Shown: piece after piece, positions 45,748-58,790 of the stretch
Position numbering within the stretch: position 1 is the first letter of the stretch
Layout: each line of letters begins with the position of its first letter
Made by a program: the position numbers and the translations under genes
DNA from: Cymbidium sinense
Taxonomy: Eukaryota; Streptophyta; Magnoliopsida; Asparagales; Orchidaceae
Assembly (NCBI GenBank): GCA_021442155.1
Contig: CM038222.1
Location: 23,732,148 to 23,796,147 of the forward strand
DNA: 64,000 bases
Direction: 5' to 3'
The notes under the pieces: model-generated
What the model saw: the letters and a program-made list of their open reading frames with translations, nothing else
Told to the model about the DNA's origin: nothing
The model's database searches: none

Positions 45748-47487
45748 CTAAATAAAATAAAACTAAATAAAACCTAAACCTAAAAATAAAACCTAAAAAT
45801 AAATAAATAATCAAACCTAAGCCCTAAACTACAAAAAAAGCCTAAACCTAAAATAAATAAAATAAAATAAACATAAACTAAAATAAACTAAACTAAAATA
45901 AATAAAACCTAAACCCTAAACTAAATAAAATAAAATAAACTAAAAATAAAATAAATAAACTAAAAAAATAAACCTAAAACCTAAAACTAAAAAAAAATAA
46001 TGTAAAACCTAAACAAAACCTAAAATAAAAAAAATAAAAAAAATAAAATAAAATAAAATTAAACTAAATAAATAAAACCTAAACCAAATAAATAAATTAA
46101 TAAAATAAACTTAAAATAAATAAACTAAAATAAATAAACTAAAACTAAATAAAATAAAATAAAATAAAATAAAAATAATACTAAATAAATAAAAATAAAT
46201 AACTAAACCTACTGGGTTTTAATTTAAAAACCACTAAACCTGAGCCATACCCTACCACTCCTCCTACCCCAAAACAGGCCAGGCCTAAACCCAGGCCCTA
46301 GCCTGAGCCCCCAGACCACAACCTAATACTGAGCCACAATACTAAACCCAAACCCTGACCCAGGCCCTGAGCCTCTGAGCTGGGCCTTAGGCCACTGAGC
46401 CTAAATCCTAAACCCAACCTAAATCCAAAACCTGAGCACTGAGCCCTAGGCTAACCCTAACCACAGAAGCCAGTCCCTGAGCCCTAAACCCTAAAAACTT
46501 AAAAACTAAAGCTAAATAAAATAAAACTAAAATAAAAATAAATAAAACCTAAATCTAAATAAATTAAAATAATAAAATAAAGAAAAACTAAAAGCTAAAC
46601 CTAAACCTAAATAAAATAAAATAAAACTAATAAAATAACTAATAAAATAAATAAAATCTAAATAAACTAAAAAAATAAACCTGGATTAAAAAAACCTAAA
46701 TAAAATAAAACTAAACCTAAAGTAAAATAAAATAAATAGATAAAATAAAATAAAACTAAATAAAACCAAACCTAAAAAAATAAACCTTAAAATAAAAAAA
46801 ATAAATAAATAAAACCTAAACCTAAAGTAAAAAAAAAAAACATAAACCTAAAAAGAATATAAAATAAAATACAAAATAAAATAAAGCTAAAACCTAAAAT
46901 AAAATAAATAAAACCTAAAACATAATCCAAAGAAAACTAAACCTAAACTTAAAACTAAACTTAAATAAAATAAACTATAAACAAACCTAAACTAAACAAA
47001 ACCAAAATAAACTAAAATAAAACCTAAAACTAAACTTAAAAATAAAATAAAAAACCAACCTAAAAAAAATAAAAATAAAAAAAAAATAAAAAATAAAACT
47101 CAACTAAAATAATCTTAATCTAAACTAAAAAATAAATTAAAATAAACTAAACTAAAATAAATAAGCCAAAATAATAAATAATAAATTTTCTTAAAAAAAA
47201 TAATAAACCCTAAATCCTTAACCACTAACCCAAATACTAAACCTTAAACCCAAAACCTACAACCCTAAACCCTAAACCATAAACCCTAAGCCCTAACCCT
47301 AATCCCTAAACCCTAAAAGGAAGAACCTTAAAACCCTAAACCCTAAACTCTAAACCCTAAACCCTAACCCTAAACACTAAACTCTAAACCCCAAACCCTA
47401 AAACTAAACCTAAAGTAACTAAATAAATTAAATAATAAACTTAAACCCTAAAACCTAATAATCATAAACTTAAACCTGAAACTTAAG
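45748..47487 (-). repeat. CCTAAA-oriented higher-order array
   Basis: The A-rich hexamer phase resumes abruptly after gag at about 45748. A degraded junction lies at about 46203. A GC-rich island at 46230-46500 follows, then hexamers to a degraded junction at about 47190, then CCCTAAA heptamers up to the GR-RBP tail. Junction spacing is about 0.99 kb. Confidence 0.9.
46230..46500. repeat. GC-rich drifted telomere-like patch
   Basis: Words such as CCCTGAGCC, CAGGCCCTAG and GAGCCCTAAACC keep a roughly seven-base rhythm around CCCT but replace A-rich positions by G and C. Similar patches lie at 54470-54860 and 62040-62410, each directly after a junction motif where CCCTAAA heptamers are expected. 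Confidence 0.6.
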
Positions 47488-47971
47488 AATGTGAAAAACC
47501 ATGATGACAGGAACATCACCGTCAACTAGGCTCAGTTAAGATCTAGTGATGGAGGAGAAGGCAGAGGTTGCAGTTATTATGGTGGTGGTGGGGGATCTGG
47601 AGCTGCTATTGATATGGAGGTGGTCGTCGAAGCAGTGGTTATTATGGAGGTGGGTGGAGCAATGGAGGTTACAGCCTTGGTGGTGGCGGAGCGAGAGATC
47701 AGGGATATGATGGTGGATCTTGCTACTTGAGAAGCTGGGGTGGTTCTGATGGGAACTGGAAAAACTAAAGAACGATCAATCTAATCTACTACTCATGAAA
47801 CTGTCTTTACAATAAAGACAGTTTCAGTTATCTAGAGCATTTGATTTGCTCTAGGCTTGCTCATTTTTTGTCTATGTCCTCGCTTGTGTCTTAGAAAACT
47901 TGGTGTGTTACTTGGTTGATGAAATTGAAAAGAAGAAATGTTGAATATGAATTTGTTCTCTGTTAAAAAAA
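47488..47971 (+). pseudogene. GR-RBP mRNA 3'-end retrocopy, copy 4
   Basis: Begins AATGTG (first codons mutated), then DRNITVN followed by TAG and AQ. It keeps the Gly-rich domain, RDQGYDGG, and ends GGSDGNWKN with stop TAA, the best-kept C-terminus in the window. The 3'UTR and A7 tail (47965-47971) follow, then AAACCAAAAAC and CCCTAAA repeats. Confidence 0.9.
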
Positions 47972-50900
47972 TAAACCAAAAACATTAAACCTTAAACTAA
48001 AAGCTGAACCCTAAACCCTGAACCCTAAACCCTAAACCCTAAATAACCCTAAACCCTAAACCCTAAACTCTAAACCCTAAACCTTAAACTAACCTAAACC
48101 CTAAACTAACCCTAAACCCTAAACTAACCCTAAACCCTAAACATTAAAAACCCTAAACCCTTAATCCTAAACACTAAACCTTAAACCTTAAAACCTAAAC
48201 TTACCCTAAACCCTAAGCTAACCCTAAACCCTAAATAGTAAAAACCATACACCCTAAAGCCTAAAACTAAACCCTAAACCCTAAAGACTAAACCTTAACC
48301 CTAAACCCTGAACCCAAAAAATCATAAAAATCAAACCTAAATAAAGTAAAACCAAAAAATGAAATAAATAAAAAAACCTAAACCTAAATAAAATAAAATA
48401 AATAATAAAATAAAAACCTAAACTAAAACTAAAACCTAAACCTAAAAATAAAATAAAGTAAAATAATAAAAATAAACTAAAAATAAATATATAAAAACTT
48501 AAACTAAACTAAAAAATAAAATAAACCTAAGAGTAAAAAACCTAAATAAAATAAAAAACATAACATAAAATAAAAATAAAATAAACAAAAATAATATAAA
48601 ATAAAAACATTAACCTAAAAAATAAACCTAAGAATAAAACAAAAAAGTAAATAAAATATAAATCCAAAACCATAAACTAAAAATAAAAACTAAACCTAAA
48701 ATAAAAATAAAATAAACAAAATAAAATAAACCTAAACCAAAATTAAAATAAACTAAAATAAAATAAATAAAACCTAAATCTAAAACTAAAATAAATTAAA
48801 CCTAAACCCGAAACTATATAAAATAGAATAAACTAAAAATAAACTTAAACCTAAATTTAAAAATAAAACCTAAAAATAAACCTAAATTAAAAACTTAAAA
48901 CCTAAACCCTAAACCCTAAAAAGCTAAAAACCTAAAACTAAACTAAATAAAACTAAAAATAAAATTAATAAAAAAACCTAAACAAAAAAAATGAAAAAAT
49001 AAAATAAAATAAAAACATAAACTAAAACCTAAACCTACACCTAAACCTAAAAAAAATAAAATAAAAAATAAAAACTAAATTAAAATAAAATAAATAAAAA
49101 TCTAAACTAAACTAAAAAATTAAAAACCTAAATAAAATAATAACGAAACCAATAATAAAAATAAAATAAACCTAAAAAATAATTAAAGAAAAACTAAATA
49201 AAAACCTAAACCTGAAAAATAAACCTAAAAATAAATAAACATAAAACATAAACCCTAATCTAAAAAATGACTAAAACTAAAATAAAAATAAAATAAACCT
49301 AAACCTAAAATAAGATAAACTAAGCTAAAATAAATAAAACTTAAATCTAAACCTAAAATAAACTAAACTTAAACCTAAACCTAAACTAAATAAAACAAAA
49401 TAAACTAAAAATAAACCTAAACCTAAACTAAAAAATAATACCTAAAAATAAATAAAAAATAAAAAATAAAACCTCAACCTAAAAAAATAAAATAAAAACC
49501 TAAACGTAAACCTAAAGATAAAAAATAAAACCTAAACCTAGAAAATAAAATAAAAATGAAACTAAACTAAAAAATAAACCTAAAATAAATTAACTAAAAT
49601 AAATAAAAATAAAAATAAACCAAAATAAAACTAAAAAAAAATAAACTAATATAAATAAAAAAATAAACTAAGTAAACTAAATAAACATAAATCCACCTAT
49701 TTACTTAATTTAAAAAAAATAAAAAAAATAAAAAAACTAATAAAAAAACCCTAAACTTGCAACCCTAAACCCTAAACCCTAAAGCCATAAACCCTAATCC
49801 CTAAAATCTACAACCCTAAACCCTAAGCCCTAAGCCCTAAACCCCAAACTCTAAACCCTAAACCTTAAACCCTAAAAACCTAAAATCCTAAACTTAAAAA
49901 AAATAAAACTTGAAAATAAAATAAATTAAATTCCTAAAACAAAATAGAATAACAAAAATAAATAAACTAAAAACCTAAACTAAAACTTAAACCTAAACAT
50001 AAATGTAGACCTAGAAATAAAATAAAATAAGAAATAAAAATTAAATTAAAATAAAATAAATAAAAGCCTAAACTAAACTAAAAAAATAAAATAAACCTAA
50101 AAATAATAAACATAAATAAAATAAAAAAAAATAAAATAAATAAAGTAAACCTAAAATATAATATAATAAAACTAAATAAAACCTCAACCTAAAAATAAAC
50201 CTAAAATAAATAAAAAAAATAAGACCTAAACCCTAAACTAAAAAAACCTGAACCTAAAATAAATAAAATAAAATAAACCTAAACCAAAAGTAAACTAAAT
50301 AAAACCTAAACCAAAATCTAAAATAAACTAAACCTAAACCCTAAGCTAAAAATTATTAAATAAACTAAAATTAAACCTAAACCTAAACTAAAAAATAAAA
50401 TCTAAAAATAAACCTAAAATGAAAACCAGAAACCTAAATCTAAAAAAATAAAATGAAAACCTTAACCTAAACATAAAACTAAAAAATAAAACCTAAGCCT
50501 AAAAATTAAACATTAACCTAAACCTAAACCTAAAAAATAAACTAAAACAAAAATTAAAAATAAAATAAATAAACCTAAAATTAATAATAAATAAACTAAA
50601 TAAACCTAAACATACCAGTTTACTTAATTTTTTTTTAAAAAAAACCCATAGCCCTAAACCCTAATTTCTAAATCCTAAACCTAAAACCCTAAAACTAACC
50701 CTAAACCTACTTAAGGCCTACTACCAACCCCCAAACCCTAAATCCTAAATCCTAATCACCTTAACCATCCCTATGCCTAAACCCTAACTAACATTACCCT
50801 CCATAAATCTAACCACTACCTAAAGCCTCTCCCTAAACTACCTAAACTAATGATAAGCCCTAAAAATCTTAAACCTTAAAGCTCAAATTATATAACCACT

Positions 50901-51972
50901 AACCTCCCACAAAACACCTAAACTATCAAACCCTAAAACTACCTACACTAAATTAAATAAACATAAAATAAATAAATAAATAAACTAAACTTAAATAAAT
51001 AAAATAAAATAAAATAAAAGCCTAAACTAAACCTAAACACCTAAAATAAAATAAAATAAAATAAAAATAATCTAAAATATAATAAAGAAAAAACTAAACT
51101 AAACTAAAAAATAAAATAAATCTAAGAATAAAATAAAATAAAACTAAATATAAACCAAAACCTAAAAAATAAAATCTAAACCAAAAATATAAATAAAATA
51201 AAATAAACCTAAACTTAAAATAAAATAAACTAAACTAAAATAAATAAAACTTAAACTTAAACCTAAAATAAACTAAGCCTAAACTAAGTAAATTAAAATA
51301 AACTAAAAAAAAATAAACCAAAATTGAAAAATAAAAAATAAAATATAAACCTAAAATTTAAACCTAAAACCAAAACCTGAAAAAATAAAATAAAAACCTA
51401 AACCTAAACTTAAAAATTAAAAATTGAATTTAAACCAACAAAAAAAAACTCAACTAAAAAATAAACCTAAACCTAAAGTTAAACGTAAAAAATAAACTAA
51501 AATAAAAAGCCTAAACTAAAATAAATAAATAAAACAAAATAAAAAAAATAAAAAAATAAAAATAAATCAAAATAAACTAAATCAAATAAATAAAACTAAA
51601 CATATGAATTTACTTAATTTAAAAAAAAAAACCTAAACCCTAAATCCTAAACCCTAAACCCTAAAACTAACACTAAACCCTAAACCATAAACCTATAACT
51701 CTAAACCTACAACCCCAAACCTAAATCCTAAAAAACCCTAAACCCTAAACCCTAAATCCTAAACCCTAAACACTAAATCCTAATCCTAAACCCTAAACCT
51801 TAAACCCTAAACCCTACACCCTAAACCCTAAACCCTAAACCCTAACCCTAAACCCTAAACCCTAAACCCTAAACCCCAAACCCTAAAGCTAAACCTAAAG
51901 TAACTAAATAAATTAAAATATAAACCTAAACACTATAAAATAATAAACCTAAACTTAAACCTAAACCTTAAG
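47972..51972 (-). repeat. CCCTAAA/AAACCT higher-order array
   Basis: Heptamers at 47972-48310, a hexamer phase, a minor heptamer island at 48890-48930, hexamers to the junction at 49692-49719, heptamers 49740-49880, hexamers to the junction at 50612-50645, heptamers and degenerate CCCTAAA 50646-50940, hexamers to the junction at 51601-51630, then heptamers to the next GR-RBP tail. Junction spacings of 920 and 989 bp show the basic unit most clearly here. Confidence 0.9.
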
Positions 51973-52422
51973 AATGGTAGAACCTTGTGGTAGAACATCA
52001 CGTCAACCCAGCCGATCTAGATCACGATGGAGGTGAAGGCGACAATTATCATAATGGTGGTGGATGGAGGTCTTGGTGGATAGGCGGTGGTTGGGCGATG
52101 GTGGTTATGGAGGCGAGGAGCGGCGAGGATTATAGCGTGGTGGCGGCGGATAAGAGAGATCGGGATATGATGGTGGATCCTACTTGAGAGGCTGGGGTGG
52201 TTCTGATGGTAACTGTAGGAACCAAAGAATGTTCGATCCGATCTGCTGCTTATGGAACTGTGTTTTTATAGTTGAGACGGTTCTAGTTATATACGGTCTT
52301 TAATTTGTTCTATGTGTGCTCATTTTTTATCTATGTCGTCACTTGTGTCTTAGAAGACTTGCTATGTTGATGAAATCGAAAAGAAGATATGTTGTATCTA
52401 AATTTGTTCTCTGTTAAAAAAA
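51973..52422 (+). pseudogene. GR-RBP mRNA 3'-end retrocopy, copy 5
   Basis: The start is degraded by small deletions (AATGGTAGAACCTTGTGG) and the shared TAG codon has been lost in one of them. The Gly-rich part, the RDRDMMVDP-type shadow frame and the 3'UTR with its A7 tail are recognisable. The C-terminus reads GSDGNCRN, and its stop codon is changed to CAA. Confidence 0.85.
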
Positions 52423-54937
52423 TAAAAAACTAAAAACCCTAAGCCCTAAATTAAAACCAAAAGACCTAAACCAAACCCTAAACCTTAAACCCTAAGCCCT
52501 AAAAACCTTAAACCCTAAACCTTAAATCCTAAACCCTAAAACTGTAAACTCTAAACCTAAACCCTAAAACTTAAACTGTAAACCCTAAACCATAAACCCT
52601 AAAACTTACACCCTAAATCCTCAACTAACCCTAAACCATAAACTAAACCCTCAGTAACCCAAACCCACCTAAACTAAAAAAATCCAAAAAATAAAATAAA
52701 TAAATAAACTTAACCCAAAATAAAATGAAATAAATAAAATAGAAAAAAATAAAATAAAAACCTAAACTAAAACCTAAACCTAAACCTAAACCTAAAATAA
52801 TAAAAAAATAAAAACTAAAATAAAATAAAATAAATAAAAATTTAAACTAAAGTGAAAAACTAAAATACTTAAATAAAATAAAGGCTAATCCTAAAATAAA
52901 AATAAAAACCACAAATAAAATTAAATTAAAACTAAATAAAATCCTAAATCTAAAAATAAATATAAAAAAACCTAAACCCTAAACTTAAAAGAAAACATAA
53001 ACCTAAAATAAAAGTAAAATAAACATAAACCTAAACTAAAATAATCTAAACTAAAATAAATAAAACCTAAACCTAAAATAAACAAAACCTAAACCTAAAC
53101 TAAAATCTTAAATAAAATAAAATAAACTAAAAATAAACCTAAACCTAAATTAGAAAATAAAACCTAAAAATAAACCTAAAATTAAAACCTAAAATTTAAA
53201 CCTAAAAAATAAAATAAAAACCTAAACCTAGAACTAAAAAAAAAGGAAAAATCAAAACTTAAAAAATAAAATAAAAAAAAACTAAACAAAAAAATAAGCC
53301 AATCCCTAAACCTAAACTAAAATAAATAAACCTAAAATACATAAATTAAATTAAATAAAATAAAAATAAACCTATATAAATAAAATAAAATAAAATAAAC
53401 CTAAATCATTTTAAAAAATCAAAATAGAAAAATTAAAATAATAACATTAAACCCTATACCCTAAACATTAAAACCCTAACCCATAAACCCTAAACCCTAA
53501 ATCCTAAACCCTAAAACACTAAACTCTAAACAGTAAACCCTAAACCCCAAACCCTAAATCATAAAACCTACAACACTAAAGCCGAAAGTCTACACCTCAA
53601 ACCCTAAACTTTAAACCCTAAAACCAAACAAAAAAACCCTGGACCCTAAAAAACCTACTAAAACCTAAAATGAAATAAATAAAAAAAACATACCCAAATA
53701 AAAAAAACATAAACATAATCCTAAAAAATAAAATAAAATAAAATCAAAATTAAAATAAAATAAAATAAATAAAACAATACAAACTATAAATAAAATAAAC
53801 CTAAAAATAAAACCTATATTAAATAAAACTAAACACAAAATAAAATAAAATAAACCTAAAATAAAATAAAATAAAACTTAATAAAACCTAAACCTAAAAA
53901 ATAAAGCTAAAATAAGCTAAAATAAAAAAATAAAACCTATACCCTAAACTAAAACCTAAACCTAAAATAAACAAAATAAAATAAACCTAAACCTAAACTA
54001 AAATAAATAAAAAATTGAACCTAAAAAATAAACTAAACCTAAACCCTAAACTAAATAAAATATAATAAACTAAAAACCTAAACCTAAACTAAAATAAAAC
54101 CTAAAAAAAAACATAAAATAAAACATAAAACTTAAACATAAAATAAAATAAAACCTAAACCTAAACTTAAAATAAAATAAAACCTAAACCTAAAATATAA
54201 GATAAAATAAAACTACACTAAAATAAACCTAACTTAAACTTAAAAATAAACTCAGTTTAAAACATAAACTAAAATAAAATAAACTATAAATAAAACTAAA
54301 TAAAAAATAAAATAAACTAAATAAACTAAAAATTAAATAAAATTAAAATAAATAAAAAAAATAAATTAAAATAAACCTAAACCTACTGGTTTGCTTAATT
54401 TTAAAAATAAAACCCTTAAAAAAATCTAAACCCTAAATCCTAAACCCTAAACCACAAATTAACCCTAAATTAAAACCTGAGCCCTAAACCCTACTAACCC
54501 TGAGCCCTGGAGTAGCATCCCTAACTGAGCCCTCCCTGCACTCCTAAAACACCCTGGGCCTTACTGGCTTTCCCAGGCCCTCCAACTCTAACCACTCTCG
54601 GACCACTATGACCATCCACAGGCCCTAAACCTACTAAATCCTCCACCACTGACCTCCCTTAACACTCTGGGCCTGCCCTACTAAACTAAATTATAAGCCC
54701 TACCTAAAACCATCCCACCAAATACCTAAATCCACATCCATCCCTCTAAAATCCTTACCCAACACTAAACCTGTTAACTAAACCCTAATCTTGAAAACCA
54801 CACCCTAAAACCCACTCAAAATCCAACCCACCACACCCTCACCTCCACAACTAACCATCCAAACCCAAACTTAAATCTAAAGTGGCTAAATTAAAAGTAA
54901 ACTTAAACTTTAAAACCTAATAAACTTAAACCCTAAG
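52423..54937 (-). repeat. CCCTAAA/AAACCT higher-order array
   Basis: Heptamers to about 52670, hexamers, a degraded junction near 53395-53430, heptamers 53450-53650, hexamers to the junction at 54381-54405, then a GC-rich drifted patch (54470-54860) and a short AAACCT stretch before the GR-RBP tail. Confidence 0.9.
54470..54860. repeat. GC-rich drifted telomere-like patch
   Basis: CCCTGAGCCCT, CACCCTGGGCC and CCAGGCCCTCC words in a seven-base rhythm take the place of CCCTAAA heptamers between a junction motif and a GR-RBP tail. Confidence 0.6.
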
Positions 54938-55413
54938 AATGGGCAGAATCTTTATGGTAGGAATATCACTTTCAACTAGGCTCAGTCTAGATCTGGCGAT
55001 GGAGGCGAAGGTAGAGGCGATAATTATAGCAGTTGTAGTGGCATATCTAGAGGTGCTAGTGGATATTGAGGTGGTGGTCAAAGCAGTGGTTATTATGAAG
55101 GCCGAATGAGCGATGTAGGTTACAGTCGTGGTGGTGGCTGAGGGAGAGATCAGGGATATGATGGTGAATCCCACTACTCGAGAGGCGGGGGTGGTTCTGA
55201 TGGGAATCGGAGAAATTGAAGAATGCTAGATCCGATCAGCTGCTTATTGAATTATGTCTTTACAGTAGAGACGCCTCTAGTTATCTAGGGCTTTTGATTT
55301 GCACTATGCATGCTCATTTTTTGATCTATGTCTTAAAAAACTTGGTGTGTTACTTGGTTAATGAAATCAAAAATAAGAAATGTTGAAGTTGAATTTTTCT
55401 CTATTAAAAAAAA
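54938..55413 (+). pseudogene. GR-RBP mRNA 3'-end retrocopy, copy 6
   Basis: Starts AATGGGCAGAATC, with the shared TAG after the VN-equivalent codons (CAACTAGGCTCAG). The Gly-rich frame is only lightly damaged near the end: RDQGYDGESHYSRGGGGSDGNRRN with stop TGA. The 3'UTR is complete, with the oligo-A ending at 55413. The minus-strand Ser/Thr-rich frame at 54926-55174 is a shadow. Confidence 0.9.
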
Positions 55414-58400
55414 TAAAACCACAACCTAAACTAAAACCTACCAGACCAAAACCCTAAACCCTAAACCCTAAACCCTAAAACCCTAACCCTAACCTAAACC
55501 CTAACCACACCCCTTACACTTAACTAAACCCTAAATCATAAACCCCAAACCCTAAACCCTAAACACTCCCTCAACTAACCTAAGCCCTCTTTAAACCCTA
55601 AAAGCTAAACCTAAACTTAATAACCTAAAAATAAATAAATAAAACCTAAACTAAAATAAAATAAAATAAAATATAATAAAACATAAACTAAAACTTAAAC
55701 CAAAACCTAAAGAGAAATAAAATAAAAATAATAACTAAACTAAAATAAAATAAATAAAACCTAAACTAAATTAAAATAAAAAACCTCATAAAATAAAAAC
55801 TAAACTAAAGAAAATAATAAATAAAACTAAATAACTTAAACCTAAAAACCTAAAATAAATACAAAATCAACTTAAACCCTAAACAAAACCTAAACCTAAT
55901 AAAAAATAAAATAAACCTAAACCTAAATAAAAACTAATAAAAAAAAACATAAACATAAACTTAAATGTAAGCCTAAAGCTAAACCCTAAATAAAATAAGA
56001 TAAATTAAAAATAGACCTAAACCTGAAGTAAAAAATAAAAACTAAAATAAAAAATAAAACTTATAATAAAAACCTAAAACCTAAACGTTAAAAAAAATAA
56101 ATCCTAAACCTAAACCTAGAAATAAGAAATAAGACCTAAACCAAAAAAAAATAAATAAATAAAAATAAAACTAAACTAAAAAAATAATCTTAAACATAAA
56201 CCTAAAAAGTAAACTAAAATAAAAAAACCTAAATTAAAATAAACATACAAAAAATAAATAAACTAAACTAAATAAAAATAAAAATAAACCTAAACAAAAA
56301 TAAAAAATAGAATAAATTAAAATAAATAAAAAAATAAACTAAATAAATTAAACAAACCTAAACCTATAAGTTTACTTAATTTAAAATTAAAAAAATTGAA
56401 AAAATAAAAAAACCTAGCCCTAAACCTTGAAACCTAAAACTGACTCTAAACCCTAAACCCTAAAACTAACTCTAAACCTTAAACCCTGAACCCTAAACTT
56501 ATAACCCTAAAGCCTAAACCCTAAACCTTACCTTCAATCCTAAACCCTAAATCCTACCACAACCCTAAACTACCCTACCATAAACCCTAAACCCAAAGAA
56601 ATAAAATAAATAAAACCTAAACTAAACCTAAACCTACCTAAACCTGTGTACAAAAAAATAAAATAAAATAAAAACTAAACTAAAATAAATAAATAAAACC
56701 TAAACAAAACTAAAAAATAAACCTAGTAAAATTAAATAAAATAAAACTAAATGTAAAATAAAATAAAATAACCTAAATAAAATAAAATAAACTAAATAAA
56801 ACCTAAACCTAAAAAATAAACCTAAAATAAACTTAAATATTAAAAATTTCTAAATCCTAAACTAAAAAAAGTAAAAATAAACAAAATATAATAAACCACC
56901 AAAATAAATAAAATAAACTAAATAAACCTAAACCTAAACCATAAAGTAAATAAATAAAATAATCTTAAAATAAAACCTAAAACTATCCTAAATAAAAACT
57001 TAAACCTAAACCTAGAAAAAAAAAACCTCTAAACCTAAAATATAAAATAAATCTTAAACATAAAGAAAATAAAAATAAAACTAATTAAAAATAAGCATAA
57101 ACCTAAACCTAAAATAAAAAATAAACTAAAATAAAACCTAAACTAATAAATGAACATAAAATAAAATAAACTAATTTCAACAAAATATAAAATAAACCAA
57201 TAAAAATAAAATAAAATAAAAACAAAATAAACTAAATAAACCTAAACCTACTGTTTATTTAATTTATAAAACCCTAAACTACCAAACCTTAAACCTTAAA
57301 CTGTAAACCCTAAACCCTAAACTTTGAAACCTACAACCATAAACACTCAACCCTAAACCCTAAACCTTAAACCTTACAAAACAAAAAAACCTATACATAA
57401 ACTAAATAAAACCTAAAAATAAATAAATAAAAACCTGAATAAAATAAAATAAAATAAAATAAAATGGAATAAAAGCCTAAACTAAAACCTAAACCTAGCC
57501 TAAACCTAAACCTAAACGCAAAAATAAAATAAAATAAAAATTAAAAACTAAACTAAAATATAATAAATAAAAACCTAAACAAAACTAAAAAAATAAAATA
57601 ATCCTAAAAAAAAAACTAAATAAATAAAACTAAATGTAAAATAAAAAAACCTAAAATAAAATAAAATAAAACTAAATAAAACCTAAACCTAAAATTAAAC
57701 CTAAAAAAACATAAACCCTAAAACTAAAAAGACCTAAACCTAAAATAAACAAAATAAAATAAACCTTAACCTAAAACTAAAATAAATTAAACTAAAATAA
57801 ATAAAACCTAAACCAAAATAAACTAAACTTAAACCCTAAACTAAATAAAATAAAATAAACTAAAAAATAAAACATAAAAATAAACCTAAAATAAAAACCT
57901 AAAACCTAAACAAAAAAAAAACCTAAACCTAAAAATAAAAAACAAAACCTAAACATAAAAAATAAAATTAAAATAAAACTAAACTAAAAAATAAGCATAA
58001 ACCTAAACCAAAACCTAAAAAATAAGCTAAAATAAAAAACCTAAACTAAAATAAATAATCTAAATTAAGTAAAAATAAAAATAGACCTTAATAAAAATAA
58101 AAAATAAAATAGAGTAAAATAAAAAAATAACTAAATAATCTTAAACCTACCGATTTACTTAATTTTAAAAAAATCCTAAACCCTAAACCCTAAACGCTAA
58201 ATCCTAATCATAAACATAAAACTAAACCTAAACCTTAATCCCTAAAACATCATAAACCCTAAACCCTAAACTAACCCTAAACCATCAAAACCCTAAACCC
58301 TAAAGCCTAAATAATAAACCCTAAACCCTATACCCTAACCCTAAAACCCTAAACCCTAACCCGAAACCATAATTCTTAAAAGCATAAAACCTAAAACCCT

Positions 58401-58494
58401 AAACCCTAAACCGTAAACCCTAAACCTGAACCCCAAACCCTAAACCTAAACCTAAAATTACTAAATAAATTAAAAAATAAACCTAAACCCTAAG
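55414..58494 (-). repeat. CCCTAAA/AAACCT higher-order array
   Basis: Heptamers to about 55590, hexamers to the junction at 56361-56395, heptamers 56410-56600, hexamers to the junction at 57246-57271, heptamers to about 57370, hexamers to the junction at 58146-58173, then heptamers to the GR-RBP tail. Junction spacings are 885 and 900 bp. Confidence 0.9.
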
Positions 58495-58790
58495 AATTAA
58501 ACATTGATGGCAGAAGCGTTAATCACTAGGCTCAATCTAGATAATGGAGGATGCTAGTGGGGAGGTGGTTACGATGGGGACTGAAGAACGGTTGATCCGA
58601 TCTACTGCTTATGGAACTGTTTCTATATAGTAGAGATGGATCTACTTATCTAGTGATTTTGATTTGCTCTATGGGTGCTCATTTTTTGTCTTTGTCATCG
58701 CTTGTTTCTTAGAAAACTTGAGATGCTACTTTGTAGATGAAATCAAAAAGAGAAAATATTGAATCTGAATTTATTCTCTGTTAATAAAAA
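58495..58790 (+). pseudogene. GR-RBP mRNA 3'-end retrocopy, copy 7 (Gly-rich domain deleted)
   Basis: Only about 296 bp. The RRM end (with CACTAGGCTCAA, the shared TAG) joins directly to GGATGCTAGTGG and GGTTACGATGGGGACTGA, so most of the Gly-rich segment is gone. The 3'UTR is full length, ending in TTAATAAAAA. The repetitive GGTGGT codons are the likely deletion substrate. Confidence 0.85.
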
